Below the pieces are notes generated by a model. It was not told the origin of the DNA. It did no database searches and saw nothing but the letters and a program-made list of their open reading frames with translations. A stretch of DNA of 64,000 bases from Paenarthrobacter sp. GOM3 (GTDB lineage Bacteria; Actinomycetota; Actinomycetes; Actinomycetales; Micrococcaceae), in assembly GCF_018215265.2 (NCBI RefSeq), contig NZ_CP136562.1:1-64000 (forward strand), read 5' to 3'. A program made the translations under genes and the position numbers. Positions 20,187-28,640 of this stretch are shown here, in pieces; within the stretch, counting starts at the first letter, position 1; the number at the start of each line of letters is the position of its first letter.

Positions 20187-20713
20187 TCGCTGTCTCCCTT
20201 CGGGGATGAATGTGCCAGCGCTGGGCTGGCGGCAAGCGCGGTGCGGAGGGCTTTTACGCCGTCCGCACCGGCACGGCGTGCGGCCTCCGGGGTAACACCC
20301 AGGAGGACCGCGATGTCCTTGTACGGCATGCCCGCTATGTAGTGGTAAGCCACTGCCTGCCGTTGCTTCGGCGGCAGGTGGGCGACGGCGTCGAGCAGTT
20401 CCGGGTGGCCCTCACCGGGAATGCCGAGCCGGGAAGGCTGCTCAGGAGGGCTGTCGGTTGGCAAAGCCCGACGGTTTCCGGCTCGCAGGTGGTCGATGCA
20501 TTTGCGATGTGCGATGGTGACCAGCCACGCTTGCACGTTGGCTCCCGCCGGGAGGGCAGGGTAGGACTGCAGGGCTGCCAGGAAGGTATCAGACCAAGCA
20601 TCATCAGCGTCATGCACCCCCAGGACTGCCCGGCACACCCGGAGTACGGTGGCGCCCTGTTCCTGGACGACTGCTTCAAATGGCTTCTTGGTGGCCAACT
20701 GCCGGGGTTGCAT
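20183..20713 (-). CDS. RNA polymerase sigma factor, ECF type
   Basis: The start is ATG at 20713, overlapping the preceding stop by one base (TGATG); the open frame to 20833 is upstream read-through. The 176-residue protein has a sigma-70 region 2 (DADDAWSDTFLAALQSYP, then NVQAWLVTIAHRKCIDHLR) and a region 4 helix-turn-helix (LPPKQRQAVAYHYIAGMPYKDIAVLLGVTPEAARR). No anti-sigma gene is adjacent. Being embedded between alkyltransferase genes, it probably drives an alkylation-response regulon, perhaps including its own operon. That role is inferred. Confidence 0.9.
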   Translation of the reverse strand: MQPRQLATKKPFEAVVQEQGATVLRVCRAVLGVHDADDAWSDTFLAALQSYPALPAGANVQAWLVTIAHRKCIDHLRAGNRRALPTDSPPEQPSRLGIPGEGHPELLDAVAHLPPKQRQAVAYHYIAGMPYKDIAVLLGVTPEAARRAGADGVKALRTALAASPALAHSSPKGDSE

Positions 20714-21222
20714 CAGAAAAGTTTGCCTTCCCTGACCACCGCTGGCTCCTCGAGGTCCAAGAGGTAACGCTTGTTGCGAAGGCCGCCCGCGTATCCGGTC
20801 AGTTGTCCATGGCGGCCCACCACCCGGTGGCACGGAATGATGATGCTGATGGGGTTGCGACCAACAGCTGATCCGACAGCTTGGGCAAGATGGGGATCGC
20901 CCAACTCAGTTGCGAGTTCGCCGTAGGTCACTGTTTCCCCGAAAGGTATATGTCCCAACCGCTCCCAGACCTTCTTCTGGAAAGTGTTTCCACCTGCGTC
21001 GTAAGGGACGTCAAAATCAGTTCGGCTGCCGCGAAGGTATTCTTCAAGCTCTAGCCGGGCGAGGGCGAACACCGGATCTTCGACGCCGGTTGGAACGCCA
21101 AAGTACTCCGGCGGAGGCATATGCCAATGGCCTTCATAGAAGATACCCGTCAGGAATTCCCCGCGTGCAGTCAGCGTCAACTGCCCCAACGGGGAGTCCA
21201 TGGTGGTGTGCCGGTTACTCAT
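20713..21222 (-). CDS. ogt: Methylated-DNA-[protein]-cysteine S-methyltransferase (Ogt type)
   Basis: A second O6-alkylguanine-DNA alkyltransferase, 169 residues, has the active site IIIPCHRVVGRHGQLTGYAGG and GETVTYGELATELGDPHLAQAVGSAVGRNP. The ATG at 21222 (MSNRHTTMDSPLGQL) gives the normal Ogt start; the open frame to 21759 runs back across crgA and is not coding. It is the first gene of the repair operon, 45 bases after the crgA stop on the same strand, so read-through from crgA is possible. Confidence 0.93.
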   Translation of the reverse strand: MSNRHTTMDSPLGQLTLTARGEFLTGIFYEGHWHMPPPEYFGVPTGVEDPVFALARLELEEYLRGSRTDFDVPYDAGGNTFQKKVWERLGHIPFGETVTYGELATELGDPHLAQAVGSAVGRNPISIIIPCHRVVGRHGQLTGYAGGLRNKRYLLDLEEPAVVREGKLF

Positions 21223-21266
21223 ATCCTGTAGACGTTCACGGGCACGGGAATGTGAGTTGCGGAATC

Positions 21267-21521
21267 CTAGGAGCGCCAGCGGGTGGTCATCAGGAAGCCA
21301 ACAATGGCAATGCCGAAGCCAGCCACGATGTTCCAAGACGCCCAATCCCGAACAGGGAACTGGCCTTCGGTGATGTAGAAGGTGATGATCCAGATAAGTC
21401 CGAGGATCATGAGTCCGAACATCACGGCCTTGTACCAAACCGGGTTGGGCTTGTACTGCTGAGCGGCGGAAGTCTGCGGGGCCTGACGGGCAGGCCGCTT
21501 GCGGGGCTTGGACTCGGGCAC
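21267..21521 (-). CDS. crgA: Cell division protein CrgA
   Basis: CrgA is a small two-helix membrane protein of the actinobacterial divisome. GTG at 21521 (VPESKPRKRPARQ) follows AGGAGGATCC, an excellent ribosome site, and gives 84 residues; the ATG at 21548 is less likely. A basic N-terminus is followed by NPVWYKAVMFGLMILGLIWIITFYI and a second helix WNIVAGFGIAIVGFLMTTRW. It is divergent from the sortase gene, the common origin-proximal arrangement in this group. Confidence 0.94.
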   Translation of the reverse strand: MPESKPRKRPARQAPQTSAAQQYKPNPVWYKAVMFGLMILGLIWIITFYITEGQFPVRDWASWNIVAGFGIAIVGFLMTTRWRS

Positions 21522-21693
21522 GGATCCTCCTGGCTGTTCGGTTGGCACCCGTTTCGGCCAGCCTTGGTATCCTGCAGGAAGGAAATTTCCAGCGGTTAAC
21601 GGCCATACGGCGTTCCGGGTTCGTTCTAGCTGTCAAGTCTAGCCGCAACTTGGGTCCAGCCCGCGCCGCCCGTGCACTACCCGAGGAGAGCCC

Positions 21694-22505
21694 GTGGCGC
21701 ATCAGCAGACGACGGCTGACTCGGCCGTGCCGTCCCGCCGCAACGACCACGGAAGCCATCCCAAAAAACGGCTCCGCGCCTCCGACGTTATCCGTAAGAT
21801 CAGCCAGATCCTGGGTGAACTCCTCATTACGGCAGGTATCGTCCTGCTGCTGTTCGTTGGCTGGGAACTATGGTGGACCAACGTGAAGCGGACGCCAAGC
21901 AAACCGAGGCGATCCACGACTTCGCGCAGGACTTTCACGGGCCCCTGGCGCCCACTGCTCCCGCTGATCCCGCGAACTTCGGTGAACCTGTAGTGGGACC
22001 TGCGCCCGGATACGGCAAGACAATCGGCATTATGTACGTCCCCCGCTTCGGTGCGGACTACACGCGCCCCATCATCGAGGGAACTGATGCCGGCGTCCTG
22101 GACACACTGGGCCTGGGCCACTACGGGAGCACCAGCATGCCCGGCGCCCTTGGCAACTTCGCTGTGGCAGGCCACCGGCAAACCCACGGTGCCGTACTCG
22201 ATAACATCCACACCCTTGTTCCCGGGGACAAGATCTACGTGCAGACGGCCGACGGATACTACACGTACGTCTTCCGAAACAACCAGATCGTCACCCCGGA
22301 CCGAACGGATGTCCTGATGCCCGTCCCCACGCAGCCGGGCGCGCAGCCCAAGGAGAGCATCCTCACCATGACCAGTTGCAATCCACGCTTCGGGTCCCAG
22401 GAAAGAATAATCGCCTACTCGTTGTTGGACAGTTGGCAACCTGCTTCAGCTGGCCCGCCGTCGGCAATCGCCGCCCAGGTAGCCAAGGCAAACGGAAAGG
22501 GATAA
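21694..22505 (+). pseudogene. Class E sortase gene with an apparent one-base frameshift
   Basis: The first frame starts at GTG 21694 after GAGGAGAG. It encodes a basic N-terminus and a membrane anchor (LGELLITAGIVLLLFVGWELWW), then loses homology-like sequence after GTG at 21883. The sortase domain continues in the -1 frame from about 21885 (EADAKQTEAIHDFAQDF) to the stop at 22505. It keeps the catalytic His (AGHRQTHGAVLDNI), Cys (LTMTSCNPRFGSQERI) and Arg. One G missing at 21885/21886 would explain the break. It may be a real inactivation or a sequencing error; reinitiation at ATG 21870 would give a soluble domain. Confidence 0.8.
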
Positions 22506-22508
22506 CGG

Positions 22509-22679
22509 ATGTACGCATGGATCTTCCGTAACCTGCCCGGGCCTGTCTGGGTCCGGATCGTGACATGCTTGGTGCTGGTGGCCGTAGCCCTGGTACTGAT
22601 GGTGGAGTTCCTCTTCCCGTGGTTCTCCCAATTCACCACTTTGACTGACTCAACGATTGGTTTACTGCAACAGCCATGA
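22509..22679 (+). CDS. Small membrane protein
   Basis: A 56-residue frame starts at ATG 22509, three bases after the sortase stop, and its TGA overlaps the ATG of the next gene. It reads MYAWIFRNLPGPVWVRIVTC with one hydrophobic helix continuing through LVLVAVALVLMVEFLFPWF and a short polar tail. The tight coupling on both sides supports it as a gene. It has no recognisable function. Confidence 0.75.
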   Translation: MYAWIFRNLPGPVWVRIVTCLVLVAVALVLMVEFLFPWFSQFTTLTDSTIGLLQQP

Positions 22680-23317
22680 GCACAACAAAAATCCTTGTAG
22701 TGGATAACTACGACAGCTTCGTCTACACCCTGGTGGGATATCTCCAGGAACTTGGGGCCGAGACCACGGTTGTCCGCAATGACGACGTCACTCTCGCTGA
22801 GGCCACCGAGCTCGCTGCAACCCGCGACGGCGTCCTCGTCTCGCCGGGTCCCGGCACCCCCGCTGAGGCCGGCGTCTGCATTGAGCTCATTAAATGGTGC
22901 GGTGAAGCCGACAAGCCGATGTTCGGTGTGTGCTTGGGACACCAGGCCCTCGCTGAGGCATACGGCGGTGTGGTTACCCACGCGCCCGAGCTCATGCACG
23001 GCAAGACTTCTCCGGTCCGGCACGAAGGCAAAAGCGTGTTCGCGGGACTCCCGTCGCCCGTCACCGCAACGCGCTACCACTCCCTGGCAGCAGTGCGTGA
23101 GTCCATCCCTGATGTCCTGGAAATCACCGCCGAAACCACCAACGGCGTAGTGATGGGCCTGCAGCACAAGACCGCTCCCCTGTGCGGCGTCCAGTTCCAC
23201 CCCGAATCCGTGCTCACGGAGGGCGGTTACCAGATGCTGGGCAACTGGCTGGAGTCCCTGGGAATGACAGGCGCGGCCGAACGCGCAGCCAAACTGAGCC
23301 CGCTGATCAAGCAGTAG
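22676..23317 (+). CDS. pabA: Glutamine amidotransferase subunit of aminodeoxychorismate/anthranilate synthase
   Basis: This 213-residue class I glutamine amidotransferase supplies ammonia to the chorismate-using subunit for folate (PabA) or tryptophan (TrpG) synthesis. The nucleophile Cys is in MFGVCLGHQALAEAYGG, and the His-Glu pair is in VQFHPESVLTEGGYQML. The N-terminus LVVDNYDSFVYTLVGYL is typical. Actinobacterial genomes often carry this gene next to the pkn cluster as either pabA or trpG, and sequence alone does not separate the two. It is coupled to the upstream small membrane protein by an ATGA overlap. Confidence 0.9.
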   Translation: MSTTKILVVDNYDSFVYTLVGYLQELGAETTVVRNDDVTLAEATELAATRDGVLVSPGPGTPAEAGVCIELIKWCGEADKPMFGVCLGHQALAEAYGGVVTHAPELMHGKTSPVRHEGKSVFAGLPSPVTATRYHSLAAVRESIPDVLEITAETTNGVVMGLQHKTAPLCGVQFHPESVLTEGGYQMLGNWLESLGMTGAAERAAKLSPLIKQ

Positions 23318-23327
23318 GCGCCAACGG

Positions 23328-23404
23328 GCTGTCGCCGCAGACACCCTCCGCGTGCTGCTCCTTCGTCGCTTTGACGCACGCTTCCGGGTGCCTGTAGCGA
23401 CAGC
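23328..23404. terminator. Long imperfect inverted repeat between convergent genes
   Basis: GCTGTCGC at 23328-23335 pairs exactly with GCGACAGC at 23397-23404. Nested segments continue the stem: ACACCC with GGGTG(C)CTGT, and GCGTG with CACGC. The whole 77-base element lies between the stops of pabA and pknB. It may end transcription from both sides or be a dispersed repeat. Confidence 0.55.
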
Positions 23405-23412
23405 GCCGCCCG

Positions 23413-25275
23413 CTACTTCTTGGTAGGCGTTGGCTTCGGCGTGGCTTTGTCCGTGTCGGTCGGCGTCGGTGTTGGTGTCGGAGTGGGGGGAGGCACCACT
23501 GGAGCCTTGGCGACTGTCACGGTGACCGTCTTGCCCTGGGCTACCTCGGAATTCACCAGGTCACTTTGGGCTGTGACCGTTCCGGCCGCCACCTCGGAGT
23601 TCTCCTGCTCCACAACGGCCATGAGTAAGCCGTTGGTTTTAAGGGTGGCTTCAGCCTCCGCCTGGGCCATGCCAATGAGCTGAGGCACAAGGACTTTGCC
23701 CGACGAAACCTGCAGCTCCACCTTGGACGACGCGGCTATGGGAGCACCGGGTGCAGGGGCGGTACTAATCACAATGCCGTATGGAACCGTGGCGCTATGG
23801 GTCTGGACAGTCGGTATGTCTCCAGTAATGCCTAGTCGACGGAGGGCCTCACGGGCGTCCGATTCCGTGCGGCCCACGATGTCTGCCGGGATTGTCACCG
23901 AACTGGGGCCGCTGGAGACCTTGAGGATCACCTCAGCGTCCTGGTCCAACATGGCACCGGCGGCGGGCGCAGTCCCGATGGCCATGTCCTTGGCGACGCT
24001 GTCGCTGGGTTCGCGCACGCTCTTGGGAACCAGTTTTGCCGAGTAGAGTTCCTGGATCGCTTGGGATTCGGTCATGTTGGTCACCGCAGGAACAGAGATT
24101 TTCGCAGGAAGCGGGGGCTGTGTGTTCATGAGGTTGTACAGCCAAAAGCCGCCGCCAGCGAGCACCAGGAGCGTGAAAATTACCAAGGTGGCGGTCCAAG
24201 CACGACGGCGGGACTTCTGCCGTGCTGTCGGCTCACGTTCTGCAGGGAGGCCCAAGGGCAGCGGTTCTTCTTGGGGTTGCTCGCCGGGTTCGTCCTTGAA
24301 CTGGTCCACGTCAAGGAACCCGACGGCCGTGGTACTTATAAGCTGCGTGGCAGGGTCTTCCGGTTCAACGAGGTCGTTCGGGTCCGTGGGAGCCTCACTG
24401 GCCGGGAGCGCCGGGACGGGAATGCCGTTGCTGGCAGCGCGCAGTGCACGCCGGAAGGATGCAGCGTCCTGGAAACGGTCTGCCCGGTTCTTCTGCAGGG
24501 CCTTGGACAGGACCGAGTCGAGTGCCTCAGACACCTCAGGATTGTGGGCACTGGCAAGGTCGGGAGTTTCACGGACGTGCTGGTAGGCAACGGAGACAGG
24601 ACTGTCGCCGACGAACGGGGGCCGGCTGGTCAGCAGCTCGTATAAGAGGCACCCAGCCGAGTAAAGATCGCTGCGTGCATCGACAGTCTCACCCCGTGCC
24701 TGCTCCGGTGAAAGGTACTGTGCGGTCCCCACCACGGCCTGGGTCTGCGTCATGGTGGCCGCAGAATCAGCCATGGCCCGGGCGATGCCGAAGTCCATGA
24801 CCTTCACGTCCCCGGTGTCGGCACAGACCATGACGTTGGCTGGCTTGATGTCCCGGTGGACGATGCCCGCCCGGTGGCTGTACTCCAAGGCACTAAGAAC
24901 ACCGAGGGTGTAGCCGATGGAATTCTCGACTCCAAGCTCGTTCGCCTTGATCATGTCGCGCAAGGTCCGTCCGGAGACGAACTCCATAACGATGTACGGA
25001 ACACGGACGTCCTCACCAGGCCCGCCCGGCACGGAGTACTCGCCCGTATCAAAGATCGCCACGATGGAGGGGTGGTTAAGTGCCGCGACAGCCTGGGCTT
25101 CGCGCTTGAAACGGGCCTGGAACTGGGGATCGCGGGCAAGGTCGGCACGCAGCACTTTCACGGCGATGGTTCGACCCAGGACGGTGTCCGTGCCGCGATA
25201 GACGTCTGCCATGCCACCCCGACCTATGAGCTCACCGAGCTCATAGCGGGAATTGAGGATGCGCTGTGAAGACAC
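23413..25275 (-). CDS. pknB: Serine/threonine protein kinase PknB with PASTA domains
   Basis: PknB phosphorylates cell-wall and division targets and senses muropeptides through its PASTA domains. GTG 25275 (VSSQRILNSRYELGEL) follows AGAGGAG; an ATG at 25323 is the alternative, with a poor ribosome site. The kinase domain has IGRGGMADVYRG, AVKVL, HRDIKPANVM and DFGIARAM. A membrane helix (TATLVIFTLLVLAGGGFWLY) separates it from three extracellular PASTA repeats and a Pro-Thr tail. It is the last gene of the minus-strand operon. Confidence 0.94.
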   Translation of the reverse strand: MSSQRILNSRYELGELIGRGGMADVYRGTDTVLGRTIAVKVLRADLARDPQFQARFKREAQAVAALNHPSIVAIFDTGEYSVPGGPGEDVRVPYIVMEFVSGRTLRDMIKANELGVENSIGYTLGVLSALEYSHRAGIVHRDIKPANVMVCADTGDVKVMDFGIARAMADSAATMTQTQAVVGTAQYLSPEQARGETVDARSDLYSAGCLLYELLTSRPPFVGDSPVSVAYQHVRETPDLASAHNPEVSEALDSVLSKALQKNRADRFQDAASFRRALRAASNGIPVPALPASEAPTDPNDLVEPEDPATQLISTTAVGFLDVDQFKDEPGEQPQEEPLPLGLPAEREPTARQKSRRRAWTATLVIFTLLVLAGGGFWLYNLMNTQPPLPAKISVPAVTNMTESQAIQELYSAKLVPKSVREPSDSVAKDMAIGTAPAAGAMLDQDAEVILKVSSGPSSVTIPADIVGRTESDAREALRRLGITGDIPTVQTHSATVPYGIVISTAPAPGAPIAASSKVELQVSSGKVLVPQLIGMAQAEAEATLKTNGLLMAVVEQENSEVAAGTVTAQSDLVNSEVAQGKTVTVTVAKAPVVPPPTPTPTPTPTDTDKATPKPTPTKK

Positions 25276-25332
25276 AGGTGTGCTCTCCTCTCGATGAGCA
25301 GGACCGGGCCGGGGCGTGGACATGGTGCTTAC

Positions 25333-27186
25333 TTAGTTCTTCGGGTTGCCGGAAGCGCTCGGGTTGGCGCTCGGGGTGTTCGGGTTGGTGGGAACAACGT
25401 TCTTGGACAGGAAATAGGTAACGGTGGAGCCAGCCGTCACTTCAGCGCCCGCTGCGGGAGAGGAACGAACGAAGGTGCCCGGCTGCTGCCCTACGGCACC
25501 GTTGACTGGGTCGCCAGGTATCCATTTGAGGCCGGCGCCTTCGAGGGTAGCCCGTACCTGGGCTTCGGAGGCACCAGGAGCGATCGTGGGAACAGCCACC
25601 GTCGCGGGAGCTTGTGGGCCCTTGGAGTACTGGACCGTGATGACTTCGCCCGGCTGGACCGCTCCGGAGGGGTTAATGTCAGTCACGATACCTACAGCGG
25701 CCTGGTCGTCGAATACTTGCTCACCTCTCACCTGCAGGCCAAGTGCCTCGAGTTGTGCACTGACGGTGTCGAAGGGTTTGCCAAGGTATTCCGCTGGGAT
25801 GAGGTTGATGGTTTGCGGCGTTGACTGCGTGGGTGAGGGTGCCTGGGACGTCGGCGTGGATGAAGGCGTCGGGGCAGCTGACGATTGCGTCGGGCTGGCC
25901 GAACGGCTGGGGCTCGTCGAAGTAGTCCCGGTCGGCGCCGGATTTGGTGAGAAGAAGCCCGACTGGGAAATGAGGAAACCGACAAGCGCAAACAGAACCA
26001 ACAGGATCAGGGCAACAAGGGGCCAGGTCCACGGGCTGCGCTTCTTGCGTTCCGGTTCCGTTTCGTCGAAGTTCTCATCATCCGTGTAGATGACCTCTTC
26101 TTCATCGTTCAGCTGACGCTCCGCCTCCAGCGCATTGGCACGCGTCAGGGGGTTGTCCGAAGAAGCCGCAGCTGCTCCCAAAGCGGCGCCGGCAGCGCCA
26201 GCGCCCAGCACCGGAAGCGCGGAAGTCGCCGTCGACGACTGCTCCTTGCCATACGGCGACGTGACGACGCCGGTGGGCGCCGTTGCGGTGTCGACGGGCG
26301 CCGTGATGGGGCCGGTGGTGCTTTCGAAGAGCAGCATGCCGGGAACAGCAGCGTGGGCCGTGGCGATGTCGCCATTGCGGATGGCTTCGGCGGCTTCGGC
26401 AAGCTTGATGGCATTGGCCGGCCGGTTCTTGGGGTCCTTGGCGAGCATGGACATCAGGAGCGCCCGAACAGGAGTGGGCAGCGTCTCCGGAAGGGGCGGG
26501 GGTGCGTCATTAACCTGCGCGAGGGCAATGGCGATCTGCGATTCACCGGAGAAAGGACGGTGACCCGTGAGGCATTCGTAGCCGATAACACCCAGCGAGT
26601 AGATGTCCGAGGATCCGGTGGCAGTCTGGCCCGTGGCCTGCTCGGGTGCCAGGTACTGGGCCGTACCCATGACCTGTCCGGTTTGGGTCAGCGGCACCTG
26701 GTCCGCAAGGCGCGCGATACCGAAGTCGGTGACCTTGACGCGATTGTCGGGGGTGATCAGCAGGTTGCCCGGCTTGATATCGCGGTGAACAAGGCCTTGG
26801 GCGTGTGCCACCGCGAGGGCGCGGGCAGTCTGCGCGATGATCGAAAGTGTCATGTCAGGGGACAGCACCTGCTCGCGCTCCAGGATGCCGCTCAAGGGGT
26901 GACCTGGTACGAGCTCCATCACGAGGTACGCCGAGCCGGCTTCCTCGCCGTAATCGAAGACGTTGGCAATGCCTACGTGGTTGAGGAGGGCGGTGTGGCG
27001 CGCCTCGGCACGGAAGCGCTGAAGGAAGCCGGGATCCCCCGTGTATTCCTCTTTCAACACCTTGATGGCTACGATCCTGCCGAGGATCTGGTCCTTGGCC
27101 TTCCAGACCTCGCCCATGCCACCAATCGCAATGCGACTGGTCAGCTGGAACCTGCCGCCGAGTGTGATTCCCGAAGTAGGCCTCAC
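25333..27186 (-). CDS. pknA: Serine/threonine protein kinase (PknA type) with two PASTA-like repeats
   Basis: The 617-residue protein has an N-terminal kinase domain ([37 protein letters not shown]). A linker rich in Ala, Thr and Glu and a membrane helix ([19 protein letters not shown]) follow. Outside the membrane there is a Ser/Thr/Pro-rich spacer and two PASTA-type repeats (from about 470). It precedes pknB and overlaps pbpA by four bases. By position it is PknA, which in Mycobacterium lacks PASTA repeats, so the extracellular part is an addition relative to that model. Confidence 0.92.
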   Translation of the reverse strand: MRPTSGITLGGRFQLTSRIAIGGMGEVWKAKDQILGRIVAIKVLKEEYTGDPGFLQRFRAEARHTALLNHVGIANVFDYGEEAGSAYLVMELVPGHPLSGILEREQVLSPDMTLSIIAQTARALAVAHAQGLVHRDIKPGNLLITPDNRVKVTDFGIARLADQVPLTQTGQVMGTAQYLAPEQATGQTATGSSDIYSLGVIGYECLTGHRPFSGESQIAIALAQVNDAPPPLPETLPTPVRALLMSMLAKDPKNRPANAIKLAEAAEAIRNGDIATAHAAVPGMLLFESTTGPITAPVDTATAPTGVVTSPYGKEQSSTATSALPVLGAGAAGAALGAAAASSDNPLTRANALEAERQLNDEEEVIYTDDENFDETEPERKKRSPWTWPLVALILLVLFALVGFLISQSGFFSPNPAPTGTTSTSPSRSASPTQSSAAPTPSSTPTSQAPSPTQSTPQTINLIPAEYLGKPFDTVSAQLEALGLQVRGEQVFDDQAAVGIVTDINPSGAVQPGEVITVQYSKGPQAPATVAVPTIAPGASEAQVRATLEGAGLKWIPGDPVNGAVGQQPGTFVRSSPAAGAEVTAGSTVTYFLSKNVVPTNPNTPSANPSASGNPKN

Positions 27187-28640
27187 TTATTCAACACCGC
27201 CTCAAAAATCTTCTTTGCGTTCGGACTGGTTAGCTTGGCACCGCTGAGCACATCCACACCTTCCATGACGATGGTGACGGCTACTTGCGGGTCGTTTGCC
27301 GGGGCGAACCCGGTAAACCATGAGTTGTTCAAACCTGAATCCCCCAGCTCGGCGGTTCCGGTCTTGCCGGCCACCTTCACACCGGGAACGGCTGCACCCT
27401 TGGCAATGCCGTTGTCCACCGCACTGGTCATCCATTCAGTGATCTGGCTAGCGATGGGCGCAGTGGTGCTGGTGCGCAGGGCCTCGGGTTTGGTTTCGCT
27501 GATAACGCGAAGGTCCGGAGCACGAACGGTCTTCACCAGGCTGGGCTTCATCTGCACCCCACCGTTGGCGATGGCCGCCGTCATCAGGTTGATCTGGAGT
27601 GGGGTTGCCTTGACGTCGCGCTGGCCAACGGCCGACTGGGCGAGCTGCGCCTGGTCGAGGTCCTGAGGGAAGATGCTGGGCGCCATCTGGAGCTTGAGCT
27701 GATCGCCGAAATTCTCACCGAAGCCGAATTTCTTGGCTTGGTCGCGGATGGCATCCTGGCCAAGGTCCAGCGCGATGCTGGCAAACGGTGTGTTGCAGGA
27801 CTGCTCCAAAGCAAAGACAAACGACGCCGTCTCCCGGACGTTGCAGTTACCGCCGGCGTAGTTGGGGAGGCTCGCGCTGGAACCCGGCAACGGCAGGCTC
27901 GAGGGGTTGGGAAGTTCGCTGTCTTTGTTGTACTTGCCCGAGTTCAGTGCCGCTGCGGTGTCGACGAGCTTGAAAACAGACCCGGGCGAGAGCAGGTTGC
28001 CGGTAGGTCCACTGACGTTCTGGTTCAGGTTGATGCCGGGAACTTCGTTCGCAGCGCCGTAACTGGCCTCAGCTGTTGCCTTGTCGTGCGAGGCAATCAG
28101 GTTGGGGTCGTAGGACGGCTTGGACACCATCGCCAGAATCGCGCCGGTCTTGGGGTTGGTCACGACGATGGAGCCGCGTTGGCCGTCCGGGATGAGGTCG
28201 TAGGCCAGCTTCTGGATAACGGGATCGAGGCTGAGTTCCACGGAGGCGCCTTTGGGCTCATTGCCGAGGAACATCTGGCTGAGGCGGTCCAGGAAAAGCT
28301 GGTCGGAGTTGCCCGCAAGGGTATCGCCCATGGACTGCTCCAGGCCGGTGGAACCGAAGAACTTGGAGAAGTATCCAGTGACTCCCGCGTAAAGCTCGGG
28401 TTGGTTGTACTTACGTTGGAAAGCGCAGGACTCTGTCCCTGGGACGGATTCCGCTACGGGCTTTCCGCCCACGATGATAGCGCCGCGATCGTTGCAGAAC
28501 GAAGCGAGGATGGCGCGTTGGTTCCAGGGATTGGAGTTGAGGTCGTCAGCACCAATGACCTGGACGTAGCTGATGGCACCGAGGATCAGCGCAAACATGG
28601 CGACGGCGGCCATCCAGGAACTGCGGATTGCCTGGTTCAC
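27183..28640 (-). CDS. pbpA: Penicillin-binding protein 2, transpeptidase
   Basis: This class B penicillin-binding protein cross-links peptidoglycan and works with the SEDS glycosyltransferase RodA encoded just upstream. The 485-residue protein has one N-terminal membrane helix ([19 protein letters not shown]), a dimerisation region, and a transpeptidase domain with the SxxK active site ([13 protein letters not shown]), the SxN region, and KTGTAELG. It overlaps pknA and rodA by four bases each. Confidence 0.95.
   Translation of the reverse strand: MNQAIRSSWMAAVAMFALILGAISYVQVIGADDLNSNPWNQRAILASFCNDRGAIIVGGKPVAESVPGTESCAFQRKYNQPELYAGVTGYFSKFFGSTGLEQSMGDTLAGNSDQLFLDRLSQMFLGNEPKGASVELSLDPVIQKLAYDLIPDGQRGSIVVTNPKTGAILAMVSKPSYDPNLIASHDKATAEASYGAANEVPGINLNQNVSGPTGNLLSPGSVFKLVDTAAALNSGKYNKDSELPNPSSLPLPGSSASLPNYAGGNCNVRETASFVFALEQSCNTPFASIALDLGQDAIRDQAKKFGFGENFGDQLKLQMAPSIFPQDLDQAQLAQSAVGQRDVKATPLQINLMTAAIANGGVQMKPSLVKTVRAPDLRVISETKPEALRTSTTAPIASQITEWMTSAVDNGIAKGAAVPGVKVAGKTGTAELGDSGLNNSWFTGFAPANDPQVAVTIVMEGVDVLSGAKLTSPNAKKIFEAVLNK

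Noticed and set aside
21223..21759. N-terminal extension of the Ogt gene over crgA
   Set aside because: The open frame continues upstream by chance; the Ogt fold starts at ATG 21222, and crgA is clearly coding in another frame of the same strand.
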